Notes: generated from the sequence alone by a model not told the origin. 64,000 nt of DNA from Cyanobacteria bacterium TGS_CYA1 (GCA_026129135.1 JAHCIQ010000001.1:620001-684000), one strand, 5' to 3'. Shown: positions 1-8,518, counted from the first letter of the stretch. A program made the numbers and translations.

Positions 1-1
1 T

Positions 2-124
2 GTTGCTGAGTGCGCGCTTTCAATTTACAAGACTTCGCTCAATATGGAAAATCTGCGCAAAGATGGTGGCGCGCTTGTTCAAGAAGCCGAGCGTAAAGGT
101 TATAAAGACTCGATTTTGTTTTAG
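2..124 (+). CDS. C-terminal end of an unidentified protein (5' partial)
   Basis: The first reading frame open from the left edge ends at TAG (122-124) and gives 40 residues beginning VAECALSIYKTS and ending SILF. The stretch 'AECALSIYKTS' faintly resembles the last beta-strand region of Gfo/Idh/MocA-type oxidoreductases, but 40 residues are too few to name the family. Its stop overlaps by a few bases the stop of the convergent gene on the other strand, an arrangement repeated elsewhere in this compact genome. The gene starts outside the window. Confidence 0.55.
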   Translation, partial: VAECALSIYKTSLNMENLRKDGGALVQEAERKGYKDSILF

Positions 125-1173
125 ACTCGAGTTTTAAGACCTGGCAAAACGTGCTCGTACCAGGCATCTTCATTTACGTGCAATAAGAAAGAGACGTTGC
201 TGATTATTCCTCTTTGAGGATTGTTCGCAGAATCTGGTGGCACCAGATTTTGCAGATTGACCTCTTCGCGATAAACACGTGCTACCGCAAGGCTGTATTG
301 CACTCCGTGTAGAGCCGCTATTGGACCTCTGTCTTTGCGCATCACTGTTATTTGACATTTGGGATCTTCTTCAAGCTGAATCATGAGTGTTCCAGGGTCG
401 AACACCGGCGATTCGCAAACATCGACTAAGAATGTTCCAGGAGCTATGACCTTGGCATTTTGAGCCAGCTTGCGAGCAACGTCGACAGCCCGTTCGTATT
501 TTAAAACGCCTTCTTGCAATTTGGCTTCAGCTTTAGCATCGCCTTGAACAGCAGCGACCCAGTTTTTGAAAATAGTTTCCTGGGTTCGCTCACGCTCGCG
601 TGGATTTTGTACATCGTAAGACGGAAGTACAGCAAGATTTTTTGCCAGCAGTTGAGACAAAGGAGAACCTTGCACCTGCTCGCGCGGCTCACTGTCTAGT
701 TTTGCAGCGTCGTCGTCTAATCCATCGTAATAGATTCCTGCCGCTTTCATCGCTGCTGTCAGTCCATCGGCATCAGGGTCGGCAATGATTGCAAGCGCGT
801 TTTTGAATTGGCCTGGTGATACCAATGTGCTGCAGGCCGGGTGTTTGCTTCGAACTGTTATGGTGCAATTTTCTTTTAGTAAATCTTGCAGTTTTTTGGT
901 CGAGACTTCCACCAGTTTGTCACGGTCGCTCGTGGCTTCGCCTTCCAGTCCATGATGGTCTTTGAAATGGACTGTATAGCCTTCAAATGTCAATTTCTCG
1001 ACTGCATCCACAGTTTTTGCCGTGATGGGTGTGTCGATGAAAAGAATATCCGTGTTGTCGTCTCGTCGCAGATCTCTTGCGCTGCGGACGAAATCGAGGA
1101 TGACAGTAACATCTTCGGCATAAAATGCTTTGATGAAAAGAGTCGGTACGTTGGCAATTTTAAATGAAATCAT
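121..1173 (-). CDS. DHH-family phosphoesterase-like protein
   Basis: The 350-residue product shows two signatures of the DHH phosphoesterase superfamily. A DHH triad follows a hydrophobic strand (residues about 66-74, FKDHHG), and an acidic ADPDADGLTAA motif lies at about 131-141. Members use two metal ions to hydrolyse phosphodiesters (RecJ, nano-RNases, cyclic-di-nucleotide phosphodiesterases) or phosphoanhydrides. The middle (about 145-240) is charged and probably helical; the C-terminal part (about 250-340) may correspond to the substrate-binding half. No signal peptide or membrane segment is visible, so it should be cytoplasmic. The ATG at 1173 has no clear Shine-Dalgarno, but a TACAAT-like box lies just upstream. 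Substrate cannot be told from sequence. Confidence 0.7.
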   Translation of the reverse strand: MISFKIANVPTLFIKAFYAEDVTVILDFVRSARDLRRDDNTDILFIDTPITAKTVDAVEKLTFEGYTVHFKDHHGLEGEATSDRDKLVEVSTKKLQDLLKENCTITVRSKHPACSTLVSPGQFKNALAIIADPDADGLTAAMKAAGIYYDGLDDDAAKLDSEPREQVQGSPLSQLLAKNLAVLPSYDVQNPRERERTQETIFKNWVAAVQGDAKAEAKLQEGVLKYERAVDVARKLAQNAKVIAPGTFLVDVCESPVFDPGTLMIQLEEDPKCQITVMRKDRGPIAALHGVQYSLAVARVYREEVNLQNLVPPDSANNPQRGIISNVSFLLHVNEDAWYEHVLPGLKTRV

Positions 1174-1230
1174 GCGGGTCTTATTGTATCCTAAACCAGC
1201 TTCGTCTTTCTGGGTTTAGGAGAATATTCT

Positions 1231-1839
1231 ATGCGTTTGATTCTGGCTCTGGCAATGACATTAGGTATCAATTGTTTCCCTTTAGTGACTAGTGCCTGCG
1301 ATATGCACAAGAGCAGTAGCAGTAGTAATACTGGAATTGAAAGTTTAAAAGGTCTTTCGCCTGGAGACGCTTACACGAAGTATCATGCAGTGCTCGAGCA
1401 TGCAAAAGATGTCTCGGAGCTTTTCCCCTATTGGACTCTTGAAGCAACCAAAGATTTTGAAGCCAAGAATATGTCTAAGGATCGTTCTCTGCAAGAACTG
1501 GACAATTTCAAAAAACTGGTGCCTGAGACACTGAAAGTAGTGTCAGAAAAGATAGAAGGCGAAAATGCTATGGTCATAGTCGAGTCGCATGAAGTGACAG
1601 AAGCCGACAAAGAAAAATTGAAAGAACTCGAATCGTTGGCGAAAGCCTCTGACAGTTCAGTAAAGCTTGATCAGAAGCGAGTTTACAAGTCTAATATCAA
1701 AGGCGATATTGCCATGCGTTTAGAGAATGGCATCTGGAAAGTACACAGAGAAAATATCAAATCTGAATTCGAGTCAGATCCTGCAGACGAGAAATCCGAC
1801 GCCAAGGCGAATTCGAAATCGAAATCGAAAAAATCCTGA
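1231..1839 (+). CDS. Exported protein of unknown function
   Basis: A 202-residue protein with an N-terminal signal peptide (hydrophobic residues about 3-20, then a cleavage-like TSA just before Cys23). Residue 23 is a cysteine, but the preceding residues fit a lipobox poorly, so it may be a plain secreted protein. After a Ser-rich linker (26-32), residues about 40-165 form a mixed alpha/beta region ending in 'RLENGIWKVHRENI', a layout seen in NTF2/DUF4878-like lipoproteins; this similarity is an impression only. The tail is Lys/Ser rich (KSKSKKS). AGGAG lies 8 bases before the ATG. It lies divergently from the DHH gene with a 57-base gap. Confidence 0.65.
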   Translation: MRLILALAMTLGINCFPLVTSACDMHKSSSSSNTGIESLKGLSPGDAYTKYHAVLEHAKDVSELFPYWTLEATKDFEAKNMSKDRSLQELDNFKKLVPETLKVVSEKIEGENAMVIVESHEVTEADKEKLKELESLAKASDSSVKLDQKRVYKSNIKGDIAMRLENGIWKVHRENIKSEFESDPADEKSDAKANSKSKSKKS

Positions 1840-1852
1840 TTTAATTACTTAA

Positions 1853-2824
1853 TCAGTCTACGATTCGTTCTTTGATAAACTGACAGGCAACTTTGATAGC
1901 GCCTCTAGCTGCAGGCGTTTCGGATAGTGCGTTGAGCATAACGAAGTCATGAATCGTGCCTCTAAAAGTCATTGCTGTAACTTTTACGCCGGCTTCAATG
2001 AGCTTGTGTGCGTAGGCTTCGCCTTCGTCGCGCAAAACGTCGAATTCTCCATTTATTACAAGTGCCTCGGGTAGATTTTTTAATTGGTCGAGCGACGCTT
2101 GAAGCGGCGAAGCTTTTGGATCTCTTCTCGATTTAGGATCGGTTATGTATTGATCCCAGAACCATTGCATTGCTTCGCGTGTAAGGAAATGTCCTTCGGC
2201 AAATTCTTTGTATGAGCCGTTGTCGAATTCGGCGTTGGTGACTGGATAAAAGAGCACCTGGGCTTTGAAATTTACGCCTCCTCGCTCTTTTGCAAGCATA
2301 GTGAGTACTGTCGCCATATTTCCGCCGACGCTGTCACCTGCAACAATCATTTTTTCGGTGTCGAGGTTATATTTGGATGCGTTTTGGCAAAGATATTTGG
2401 CAGCTGCATAAAATTCTTCGATAGCAACGGGAAAGCGAGCTTCAGGAGATCTAGAAAAATCGATGAAAACAAGTGCTGCGCCACTTAGTGCAACCAGGTC
2501 GCGAGTGAGCCTGTCGTAGACGTTCTTATCGCCAAATACCCACCCGGCGCCATGACAATAAAATATGACTGGTAGCTTGGTCTTGTTATTTTCAGGGCGC
2601 AAAATTCTTACATTGATATCGCCTTTGGTATCGGTCTTGAAAACGGCGTCTTCTATCTGGACATTTTCTTTTTTGACCGGGACATCTTGCAGTGAAGCAA
2701 ACACTTCTCTTGCTTTGTCTAGAGGTAGTTCAATCAATTTAGGACCCGTCTGCGAATTTACCTTTTCTAGAAAGGCACGTGTCACAGGTTCAATACCTTT
2801 ACTCAGAGTACTTGTTGGGCTCAT
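1853..2824 (-). CDS. Alpha/beta-hydrolase, HSL-type (acetyl esterase/lipase) family
   Basis: A 323-residue cytoplasmic carboxylesterase of the hormone-sensitive-lipase group, which hydrolyses short acyl esters. The oxyanion-hole motif is HGAGW (91-95) in place of the usual HGGG(W/F). The nucleophile elbow is GDSVGGN (Ser165). The acid is Asp262 in NGEFDVLRD, and the His is in TIHDF (His292). The order and spacing match the family. A GAGGT Shine-Dalgarno lies 5 bases before the ATG, and a TTGACA / TATCCT promoter lies upstream in the gap to the divergent membrane-protein gene. Natural substrate unknown. Confidence 0.85.
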   Translation of the reverse strand: MSPTSTLSKGIEPVTRAFLEKVNSQTGPKLIELPLDKAREVFASLQDVPVKKENVQIEDAVFKTDTKGDINVRILRPENNKTKLPVIFYCHGAGWVFGDKNVYDRLTRDLVALSGAALVFIDFSRSPEARFPVAIEEFYAAAKYLCQNASKYNLDTEKMIVAGDSVGGNMATVLTMLAKERGGVNFKAQVLFYPVTNAEFDNGSYKEFAEGHFLTREAMQWFWDQYITDPKSRRDPKASPLQASLDQLKNLPEALVINGEFDVLRDEGEAYAHKLIEAGVKVTAMTFRGTIHDFVMLNALSETPAARGAIKVACQFIKERIVD

Positions 2825-2891
2825 GGCTACCTCGGTTTGGTTTAAATTGCTCGAATCGGGTTAACTGGGTGAGATTTTGTCATATTTGCTC

Positions 2892-2919
2892 AGGATATGA
2901 ATTATTTGACGGCTGTCAA
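2892..2919 (-). promoter_or_regulatory. Sigma70-type promoter of the HSL esterase with an overlapping inverted repeat
   Basis: Read leftward, TTGACA (2919-2914) is followed after 16 bases by TATCCT (2897-2892), a full -35 and a fair -10, ahead of the esterase ATG at 2824. The -35 lies inside a perfect inverted repeat TTGAC-GGCT-GTCAA (2906-2919), which could be an operator. The same gap must serve the divergent gene at 2955. Functional assignment is inference. Confidence 0.45.
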
Positions 2920-2954
2920 GCGCGTTTTTCGAACCTGGCAACTATACTTAGATT

Positions 2955-4517
2955 ATGTTTGGTAGTTTAGCAAAACCGCTGCAAAGTAAAGAAAGGGTCA
3001 AGGTCATCGAGGCCATAAACTCTTTCAACTTAAAAGTGGTGCCAGAAGAAATCGCCGTGGCGCAGTCATTGCCACTGTCAGTAGTGAGTCAGGAATTGAA
3101 CTCGATTGCAAGCGAAACCGGCGGCAATTTGCGAGTAAGTGAAACTGGAAAAATAGAGTATTTATTCAAGCCATCTTTTGAAGACGATTTTGTCAAAAAT
3201 GTCTTCAAGAATACAGGTCAGGCAATCTGGAATGTATTGAGCAATATTTTTATGAGTATTGCTCGCATGTTACACCTTGTGTCTGTGACGGCGTTTCGTG
3301 TTTCGATTGGTCTTATTTTGATCTTGAGCGTAGTAATTATTATTGCTTTGATCATTCTTGCCATTCTGCGAGTCTTTTCTTCAAGTGATAGCGACTCCGA
3401 TTTGGGTGGCGCTGCAGAAGGCATTGGTTATGCTGTAATGGGCGTGCTCAGAGTGGTTCGCTGGTTTGTATTCGATTGGATTTTCGACTGGTGGTATTGG
3501 GATCGATACTATTTTGGTCCATACCGTCACATAATGGGACCGACAAGTTATGGTCGTTACAGAAATGACAGATTTTTTGGTGATTCTGACTTCGTCAATC
3601 CATTTTTCAGCGACCCGAATAAAAATATTCCGACTACCCAGCTTGATAAATGGCGTGACAAGAATGAAGGCAAGGAAGAAGAAAGTAAAGTAGATTTTCT
3701 CACTGTTTGTTATCAACTTGTTTTTGGTGGCATAAATCCAAATTTGAATCTGGAAGAAAGATATTGGAAATCGATTGGTGCCACTATCTCCAATAACAAA
3801 GGCGTGGTGGTAGCTGAGCAATTAGCACCGTTTACGGGCAAGGAAGAACAGGACGAAGACTGGATGTTGCCCATTTTAGCTAGATTTGAAGGGTATCCCG
3901 AAGTCAGTGAAACTGGCAATATTATTTATGTCTTTCCGCGCTTTCGTCCAGAACGCACTGCATTTCCTGAGCTGCCAGATAAAAAAGAGGAAGCCGTTGA
4001 GACTGGATCTACCCAGGATCAATTACAAGCTTTATTGCAAAATTCAAGAAAACGTCAAGCCAGCCATAAAACGAATGAAATCAGAAAAATCGAAACTCCA
4101 AAATATCTAAAAGAAGAAACCATTCCTTTCGTCGATTTTCCATCGAGCAAACTTACTCCTGCTGTGGCTCTTGGATTTGTATCATTGCTTGGATCATTGT
4201 TTCTATTGGTCGAGATGTCTTCGCTTCATTTGACTCTTTTTGCTCCTGTAATTATTTTTCTCGTTTGTTATTCGATCTTTTTTCTTGGCACCCCGCTTTT
4301 GCGTCATTTCTTTTTGACAAAGAAAAACGAAGAAATCGAGACGCGCAACAATATGCGATTTGACCTTGCAGCCAAAGTAGACATGCCTAAAGGCGCGCTT
4401 CAGGACAAGCTCTACGAAGCATCACAAGTGCGAGCCAATATTCCGGTTTCTCAAGGCAATGCAAACGAAGTGGCTTACACTACAGAAAAAGATGTTCTAG
4501 AACAAGACTTTCAGTAA
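2955..4517 (+). CDS. Membrane protein with duplicated winged-helix-like domain
   Basis: A 520-residue protein with a cytoplasmic-looking N-terminal domain (about 10-75), two hydrophobic segments (about 95-145), an aromatic-rich stretch rich in Trp and Tyr (about 165-200), a second soluble domain (about 245-335) and two more membrane segments (about 395-440). The two soluble domains end alike: SETGKIEYLF (62-71) and SETGNIIYVF (318-327), both after a segment that looks like a small helix-turn-helix, so the protein is probably an internal duplication. The overall layout reminds me of a cyanobacterial/chloroplast family typified by Arabidopsis At5g03900, of unknown role; this is recall, not a search. 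Its stop codon abuts the stop codon of hom with no gap. Confidence 0.6.
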   Translation: MFGSLAKPLQSKERVKVIEAINSFNLKVVPEEIAVAQSLPLSVVSQELNSIASETGGNLRVSETGKIEYLFKPSFEDDFVKNVFKNTGQAIWNVLSNIFMSIARMLHLVSVTAFRVSIGLILILSVVIIIALIILAILRVFSSSDSDSDLGGAAEGIGYAVMGVLRVVRWFVFDWIFDWWYWDRYYFGPYRHIMGPTSYGRYRNDRFFGDSDFVNPFFSDPNKNIPTTQLDKWRDKNEGKEEESKVDFLTVCYQLVFGGINPNLNLEERYWKSIGATISNNKGVVVAEQLAPFTGKEEQDEDWMLPILARFEGYPEVSETGNIIYVFPRFRPERTAFPELPDKKEEAVETGSTQDQLQALLQNSRKRQASHKTNEIRKIETPKYLKEETIPFVDFPSSKLTPAVALGFVSLLGSLFLLVEMSSLHLTLFAPVIIFLVCYSIFFLGTPLLRHFFLTKKNEEIETRNNMRFDLAAKVDMPKGALQDKLYEASQVRANIPVSQGNANEVAYTTEKDVLEQDFQ

Positions 4518-5783
4518 TCAGGCAGAGAGCGAAATCGTTTCGTCTTCTAGAATTCTCAGACGCGATACCACTTTGATATTGTTCGATTCAAGCAGATTTT
4601 TCAGCCTGTCGATTTTATCGTCGTTTTGTCTGTCTGTCACTATCGCATATGAGTGGGAGTCTTTCTCATCGCGCTCCATATGGAGAATGGCGACACTTTG
4701 TGCAATTAGGGAACTAATTAAAACGCCTGGCTTGGATGCATCTCCTAAAGCCAGGCGTAAATAATTTTTGAAAGCGCTTTGCGATTTCTTTTCCTTATTT
4801 TGCTTATTCTTAATTTTCAACGATTTTTGCTCTACTGGCAAATCTTTGCTCTGGCACAAAGTAATCACGTCGCCAACTACTGCAGACGCAGTTGGAAGCT
4901 TACCCGCACCAGGACCTGAAAGACAAATTCTTCCAGCTGCCGAACCTTCGATGATTATGGCGTTGTTAGCACCATTTACTCCAGACAATGCGTGATTATT
5001 GGGGACAAGAACGGGATGGACTCTGAGGTCGAGTTTTTGATTCACATCATCGCGACTTCCAAGCGCGACAAGTTTAAGCGAGCAATTGAGTCTGCGCGCC
5101 GTTTCTACGTCTTCTACGCTCAGGCGGCTAATGCCTTCACGCCTGATTGTATTTGGATCTATAAATTGACCAAACGATAGTGCAGACAGTATGCACAATT
5201 TGTATGCGACATCGAAGCCTTCAACGTCGTCTGTGGGGTCTGTTTCTGCAAGTCCTAGGCTCTGGGCCTCTTTTAGGGCATCGCTGTATTGCGAACCTTC
5301 ATGGCTCATTTTAGACAAAATGAAATTAGTGGTCCCATTTAAAATTCCGCATACAGAGAGTATTTCGTTTGCTGGTAGCCCTTGTTGCAATGTTGATATG
5401 AGCGGAATTCCGCCTGCTACTGAAGCCTCGAACAAAAGTCTTACGTTATTTTCTTTAGCGAGGGCGAAAAGTTCTGGACCGTGCGTGGCGAGAAGCTTTT
5501 TATTTGCGGTGATTATATGTTTACCGCGTTTTATAGCAGTCTTTAAGTGTTCATAAACAGAATTGATGCCGCCTGCAACTTCTATCACAAGTTCGATTTC
5601 GGGATCATCAATGATGTCTTCTATGCGACAGGTTATTCTGCTTGAATCAATATCAGGTCGCTTCTTATGTGGGTCTTTGACTGCAATTGTTTTAATGGTG
5701 ATGAAATCCTGGGTCTTTAACAGTTCGACCACGCCGCTGCCGACGGTGCCAAGTCCTATTAGACCAGCTACTATCTTAGTCAT
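4518..5783 (-). CDS. hom: Homoserine dehydrogenase
   Basis: Reduces aspartate-semialdehyde to homoserine with NAD(P)H, the branch point to methionine and threonine. The 421-residue protein has the nucleotide-binding GLGTVGSG loop (about 10-17), the family motif NKKLLATHG, the catalytic-domain stretches FEASVAGGIP and GLAETDPTDDVEGFD, and a C-terminal ACT-like domain (about 345-415) for feedback control. Length is normal for the ACT-bearing monofunctional enzyme. It is the third gene of the leftward metB-like/aspartokinase/hom cluster, 30 bases after aspartokinase, and shares the upstream leader region. Confidence 0.95.
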   Translation of the reverse strand: MTKIVAGLIGLGTVGSGVVELLKTQDFITIKTIAVKDPHKKRPDIDSSRITCRIEDIIDDPEIELVIEVAGGINSVYEHLKTAIKRGKHIITANKKLLATHGPELFALAKENNVRLLFEASVAGGIPLISTLQQGLPANEILSVCGILNGTTNFILSKMSHEGSQYSDALKEAQSLGLAETDPTDDVEGFDVAYKLCILSALSFGQFIDPNTIRREGISRLSVEDVETARRLNCSLKLVALGSRDDVNQKLDLRVHPVLVPNNHALSGVNGANNAIIIEGSAAGRICLSGPGAGKLPTASAVVGDVITLCQSKDLPVEQKSLKIKNKQNKEKKSQSAFKNYLRLALGDASKPGVLISSLIAQSVAILHMERDEKDSHSYAIVTDRQNDDKIDRLKNLLESNNIKVVSRLRILEDETISLSA

Positions 5784-5813
5784 AAGTTTTTCCTTTTGAT
5801 TTAAATGTTTTGC

Positions 5814-7073
5814 CTAGGCAATAGAGACTTGTTGTCTTGGTGTTTCTACTGCGAAATCGTGCAATCCCTGGTGCAACAAATTAAGAGCGCGCTCTGCGTT
5901 TTGTGATGCGACCAGACAAGAAAGAGATGTTTTTGTGGTTTGGATAAATTTTATCTCTATGTTGGCGTCGTTCAAGATGCTTCGCATTCGCTCTTTCATA
6001 TAGGGACTGACTGCATGCGTTTCAGACGAGAAAATAATAGTGATACGGTGTAATACTTCGCTCCAATTTAGGTTTCTGATTGGAAGTGCTCGGGCGATTG
6101 ATGTTGCAAGTTCGCTCAATGTATTTTCATTCACACCGGCAAAGGCAAGGCTCAATGCAGGAAGGTCGTTTGATTGTGTTTTCAAATTTCCGCCTGTATA
6201 AGATTGACCCGATAAACAAAGTTCGCTTACTGTATTCTGCCAGTCGCAAACAGGTGTTTCCAGAGTCAGATCCACAGTGCCAAAGCCAGAACTGGTTGTG
6301 ATGCCAGCGATTTCTGTTTGGCTCTGATAGCCATTAATAAGAGTGCCAAGATTTTCTGGATTGAAAGTATTGCGCACTCTGATTGCAAGGCCATTGTTTT
6401 GAGCAAGACGAACCGCACGTGGATGAATGACCTGGGCTCCGTTCAAAGCAAGTTCAAGGCATTCGGCATAACCAATTTGTTCGTGCAAAGTAGCACCAGG
6501 CACTTTGTTTGGATCGGCAGTGAAAATTCCGTCTACATCTGTATAGATGTCGCAGGTCTGGGCGCCGATAGCGGCAGCCAGAGCCACTGCGGAAGTATCA
6601 GAACCACCACGACCAAGAGTTGTAATGTCTCCATCGGTGGTGACACCCTGGAAGCCAGCAACGACAATCACTTGATATTCTTCTAGGGCTGTTTCGATTC
6701 TTTTGCGATTGATTTGCAGAATTTCAGCATTGCCGAAATTGGACTCAGTGATGATGCCTAGCTGAGCGCCAGTGAATGAGCGGGTTTTGACACCAAGGTC
6801 ATTCAATATGATGCTGAGCAATGCAATGGATTGCTGTTCGCCTGTGGCTAGCAAAACATCCATTTCTCTTTGAATTGGATTGTTAGAGCACTCAGAAGCC
6901 AGATTCACCAGCTCGTCTGTGTGATGTCCCATAGCCGAAACCACAACGATAACCTTGGAGCCCGAAGCGCATTTAGCTACTATCTCAGCTACATTTTTCA
7001 TTCTTGCAGGTGTCTTGACGGAAGTGCCTCCGAATTTGAGAACACTGATTTCGTTTTGACGAATGACGCGCAT
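5814..7073 (-). CDS. lysC: Aspartokinase
   Basis: Phosphorylates L-aspartate, the first step of the aspartate pathway (lysine, threonine, methionine). The 419-residue monofunctional enzyme has the kinase signature KFGGTSV (13-19), the substrate motif VVAGFQGVTTDGDITTLGRGG, SDTSA and TDVDGIFTADP. Two ACT domains at the C-terminus (about 255-410) bind regulatory amino acids. The gene lies 17 bases after the PLP-enzyme gene and 30 bases before hom, so the three are surely co-transcribed. The symbol lysC is used in the sense of a monofunctional aspartokinase. Confidence 0.95.
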   Translation of the reverse strand: MRVIRQNEISVLKFGGTSVKTPARMKNVAEIVAKCASGSKVIVVVSAMGHHTDELVNLASECSNNPIQREMDVLLATGEQQSIALLSIILNDLGVKTRSFTGAQLGIITESNFGNAEILQINRKRIETALEEYQVIVVAGFQGVTTDGDITTLGRGGSDTSAVALAAAIGAQTCDIYTDVDGIFTADPNKVPGATLHEQIGYAECLELALNGAQVIHPRAVRLAQNNGLAIRVRNTFNPENLGTLINGYQSQTEIAGITTSSGFGTVDLTLETPVCDWQNTVSELCLSGQSYTGGNLKTQSNDLPALSLAFAGVNENTLSELATSIARALPIRNLNWSEVLHRITIIFSSETHAVSPYMKERMRSILNDANIEIKFIQTTKTSLSCLVASQNAERALNLLHQGLHDFAVETPRQQVSIA

Positions 7074-7090
7074 CTTATTTGTCTCCTTTG

Positions 7091-8287
7091 TTATTGTGCC
7101 GTTATGGGCTGTTGTGTTAGAGCTAAAACCGATTCGAGGTCTTGAAGCAAATCTTTGCCTTCTTCGATACCGATGGAAAGGCGAATCAAGCCGTCCACGA
7201 TACCTAAAGGTTCGCGCACTTCTTTTGGAATTGGGGCATGAGTCATAGTGGCAGGATGGCAGATGAGTGATTTGACGCCGCCAAGAGACTCGGCCAACTG
7301 GAATAAACTGGTGCTGTTTACTACAGTTTTTGCTGCCTCAAGACCGCCTTTCACTACAAATGCCACCACGCCACCAAAACCTGCCATCTGCGTTTTTGCC
7401 AGGTCAAATTGTGGGTGTGACGGCAATCCGGGATAATAAACTTTTTCGACTTGCGAATGATTTTCTAGATATTTTGCTATTGCTGTTGCATTGCGCTCGT
7501 GCTCACGCAAGCGTAGAGCAAGCGTTTTTACACCACGCAAAGCAAGGAAACAATCGAAAGGACCAGGTACTGCTCCGCTTGCATTCTGGAAAAATTTCAG
7601 TTCGCTGTACAATTCTTCGTCGTTACAAATGACAGCACCACCAATAATGTCGGAATGTCCGCTCAAATATTTAGTGGTGCTGTGGACGACTATATCTGCT
7701 CCCAGTTCGATCGGGCGCTGAAAATACGGGGTAGCAAACGTATTATCAACGCACAGTCTAATGCGTCGGCGCTGACAAATATTTGCAATAGCTCTTATGT
7801 CGGCTAATTTCAAGAGTGGATTTGTAGGTGATTCAATCCACACCAGTTTTGTTTCTGGTGTAATGGCATTTTCGACCGCTTCTAGATTTGAGGCATCTAT
7901 ATAAGTGAAATTGATATTGAATTTGCGCAGTACACGCTCGAATAATCTGTATACGCCACCATAAACGTCTTCGCCAACAACCACATGGTCGCCTGCTTTC
8001 AGTAAATCGAGAACAATAGAAACTGCAGCAAGACCAGATGCAGCAGCTAATCCGTAACGTGCACCTTCAAGAGAGGCGAGGCATTCTTCAAGTGCAGTAC
8101 GAGTGGGATTGTGCGAGCGAGCATATTGATAGCCTTTATTTTTGCCCAGCTCGTCTAGAACAAAAGTGGATGTTTGATAAATAGGTGTAATTAAAGAACC
8201 GGTGCTCGGACAGGCTTCTTGTCCGGCATGAATAGCCCGTGTGGTGAAACCGTATTCTTTTTCTGTTGTTGAAAATTGTTTTGACAT
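7091..8287 (-). CDS. metB: Cystathionine gamma-synthase / beta-lyase family PLP enzyme
   Basis: A 398-residue Cys/Met-metabolism PLP-dependent enzyme. PLP is held by Lys206 in HSTTKYLSGHSD; YQYARSHNPTR (about 53-63), SGLAA and ESPTNP are the other family signatures. Linkage to aspartokinase and homoserine dehydrogenase favours cystathionine gamma-synthase (acylhomoserine plus cysteine to cystathionine), but beta-lyase, gamma-lyase or sulfhydrylase activity cannot be excluded from sequence. I choose the ATG at 8287 (MSKQFSTTEKEYGF): the longer frame from a GTG at 8365 would read through an intrinsic terminator and adds no family-like residues. An AGGG-like ribosome site lies upstream. First gene of the operon, behind a Cys-codon leader peptide and attenuator. 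Confidence 0.88.
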   Translation of the reverse strand: MSKQFSTTEKEYGFTTRAIHAGQEACPSTGSLITPIYQTSTFVLDELGKNKGYQYARSHNPTRTALEECLASLEGARYGLAAASGLAAVSIVLDLLKAGDHVVVGEDVYGGVYRLFERVLRKFNINFTYIDASNLEAVENAITPETKLVWIESPTNPLLKLADIRAIANICQRRRIRLCVDNTFATPYFQRPIELGADIVVHSTTKYLSGHSDIIGGAVICNDEELYSELKFFQNASGAVPGPFDCFLALRGVKTLALRLREHERNATAIAKYLENHSQVEKVYYPGLPSHPQFDLAKTQMAGFGGVVAFVVKGGLEAAKTVVNSTSLFQLAESLGGVKSLICHPATMTHAPIPKEVREPLGIVDGLIRLSIGIEEGKDLLQDLESVLALTQQPITAQ

Positions 8288-8320
8288 GATAAATAACCCT
8301 TTTGAAAATCGTAGTGAAAA

Positions 8321-8354
8321 ATAAAAACGCCCTCTTGTCGTTACAAGAGAGGCG
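8321..8354 (-). terminator. Intrinsic terminator in the metB leader (probable attenuator)
   Basis: On the leftward transcript, CGCCTCTCTTGT (8354-8343), loop AACG (8342-8339) and ACAAGAGGGCG (8338-8328) form a strong stem with one bulge, followed at once by the U-run TTTTTATTTTT-like tract. It lies 37 bases after the stop codon of the leader peptide and 34 bases before the metB start. A terminator here can only act as an attenuator, because the nearest upstream gene is transcribed the other way. Its 5' arm and loop (8337-8344, GTAACGAC) are exactly complementary to leader bases 8410-8417 (GTCGTTAC), a possible antiterminator. Confidence 0.75.
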
Positions 8355-8390
8355 GCTACTTTCACTATTTGATTATTGGGCTACTTATCC

Positions 8391-8447
8391 CTAGCAATCA
8401 CAGTGTGCAGTAACGACCCCTCTTGCCGAGGGCTTTCGCATCTGCAT
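8391..8447 (-). CDS. Leader peptide of the met operon (Cys-rich C-terminus)
   Basis: An 18-codon frame, ATG at 8447 (or in-frame ATG at 8441), reads MQMRKPSARGVVTAHCDC and stops at TAG (8391-8393). The last three sense codons are TGT GAT TGC, so two of the three final residues are cysteine. It starts about 37 bases after the predicted transcription start and ends 37 bases before an intrinsic terminator, the layout of a translation-controlled attenuator. Known precedents are amino-acid attenuators and the Cys-rich leader peptides of actinobacterial sulfur genes. The codons CCC TCG GCA AGA GGG also form a small hairpin (CCCTC/GAGGG). No strong Shine-Dalgarno is seen (GAAAG only). Not experimentally supported. 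Confidence 0.6.
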   Translation of the reverse strand: MQMRKPSARGVVTAHCDC

Positions 8448-8490
8448 CTTTCGTTTATTAGAAATAGGGGCGCTGTATTGCATCATTCAA

Positions 8491-8518
8491 TTATCAATGT
8501 TTCCTTTAGAATGTCAAA
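8491..8518 (-). promoter_or_regulatory. Sigma70-type promoter of the metB-ask-hom operon
   Basis: Read leftward, a consensus TTGACA (8518-8513) is followed after 16 bases by GATAAT (8496-8491), five of six -10 positions. Transcription would start near 8484, giving a leader of about 195 bases before the metB ATG that holds the leader peptide and the terminator. Confidence 0.65.

Noticed and set aside
8288..8365. Extension of metB upstream to the GTG at 8365
   Set aside because: The extra 26 residues are not family-like and cross the intrinsic terminator; the family start is the ATG at 8287.
8288..8484. SAM-type riboswitch ahead of metB
   Set aside because: No SAM-I, SAM-II or SAM-IV consensus was seen; the region is explained better by a leader peptide and terminator.
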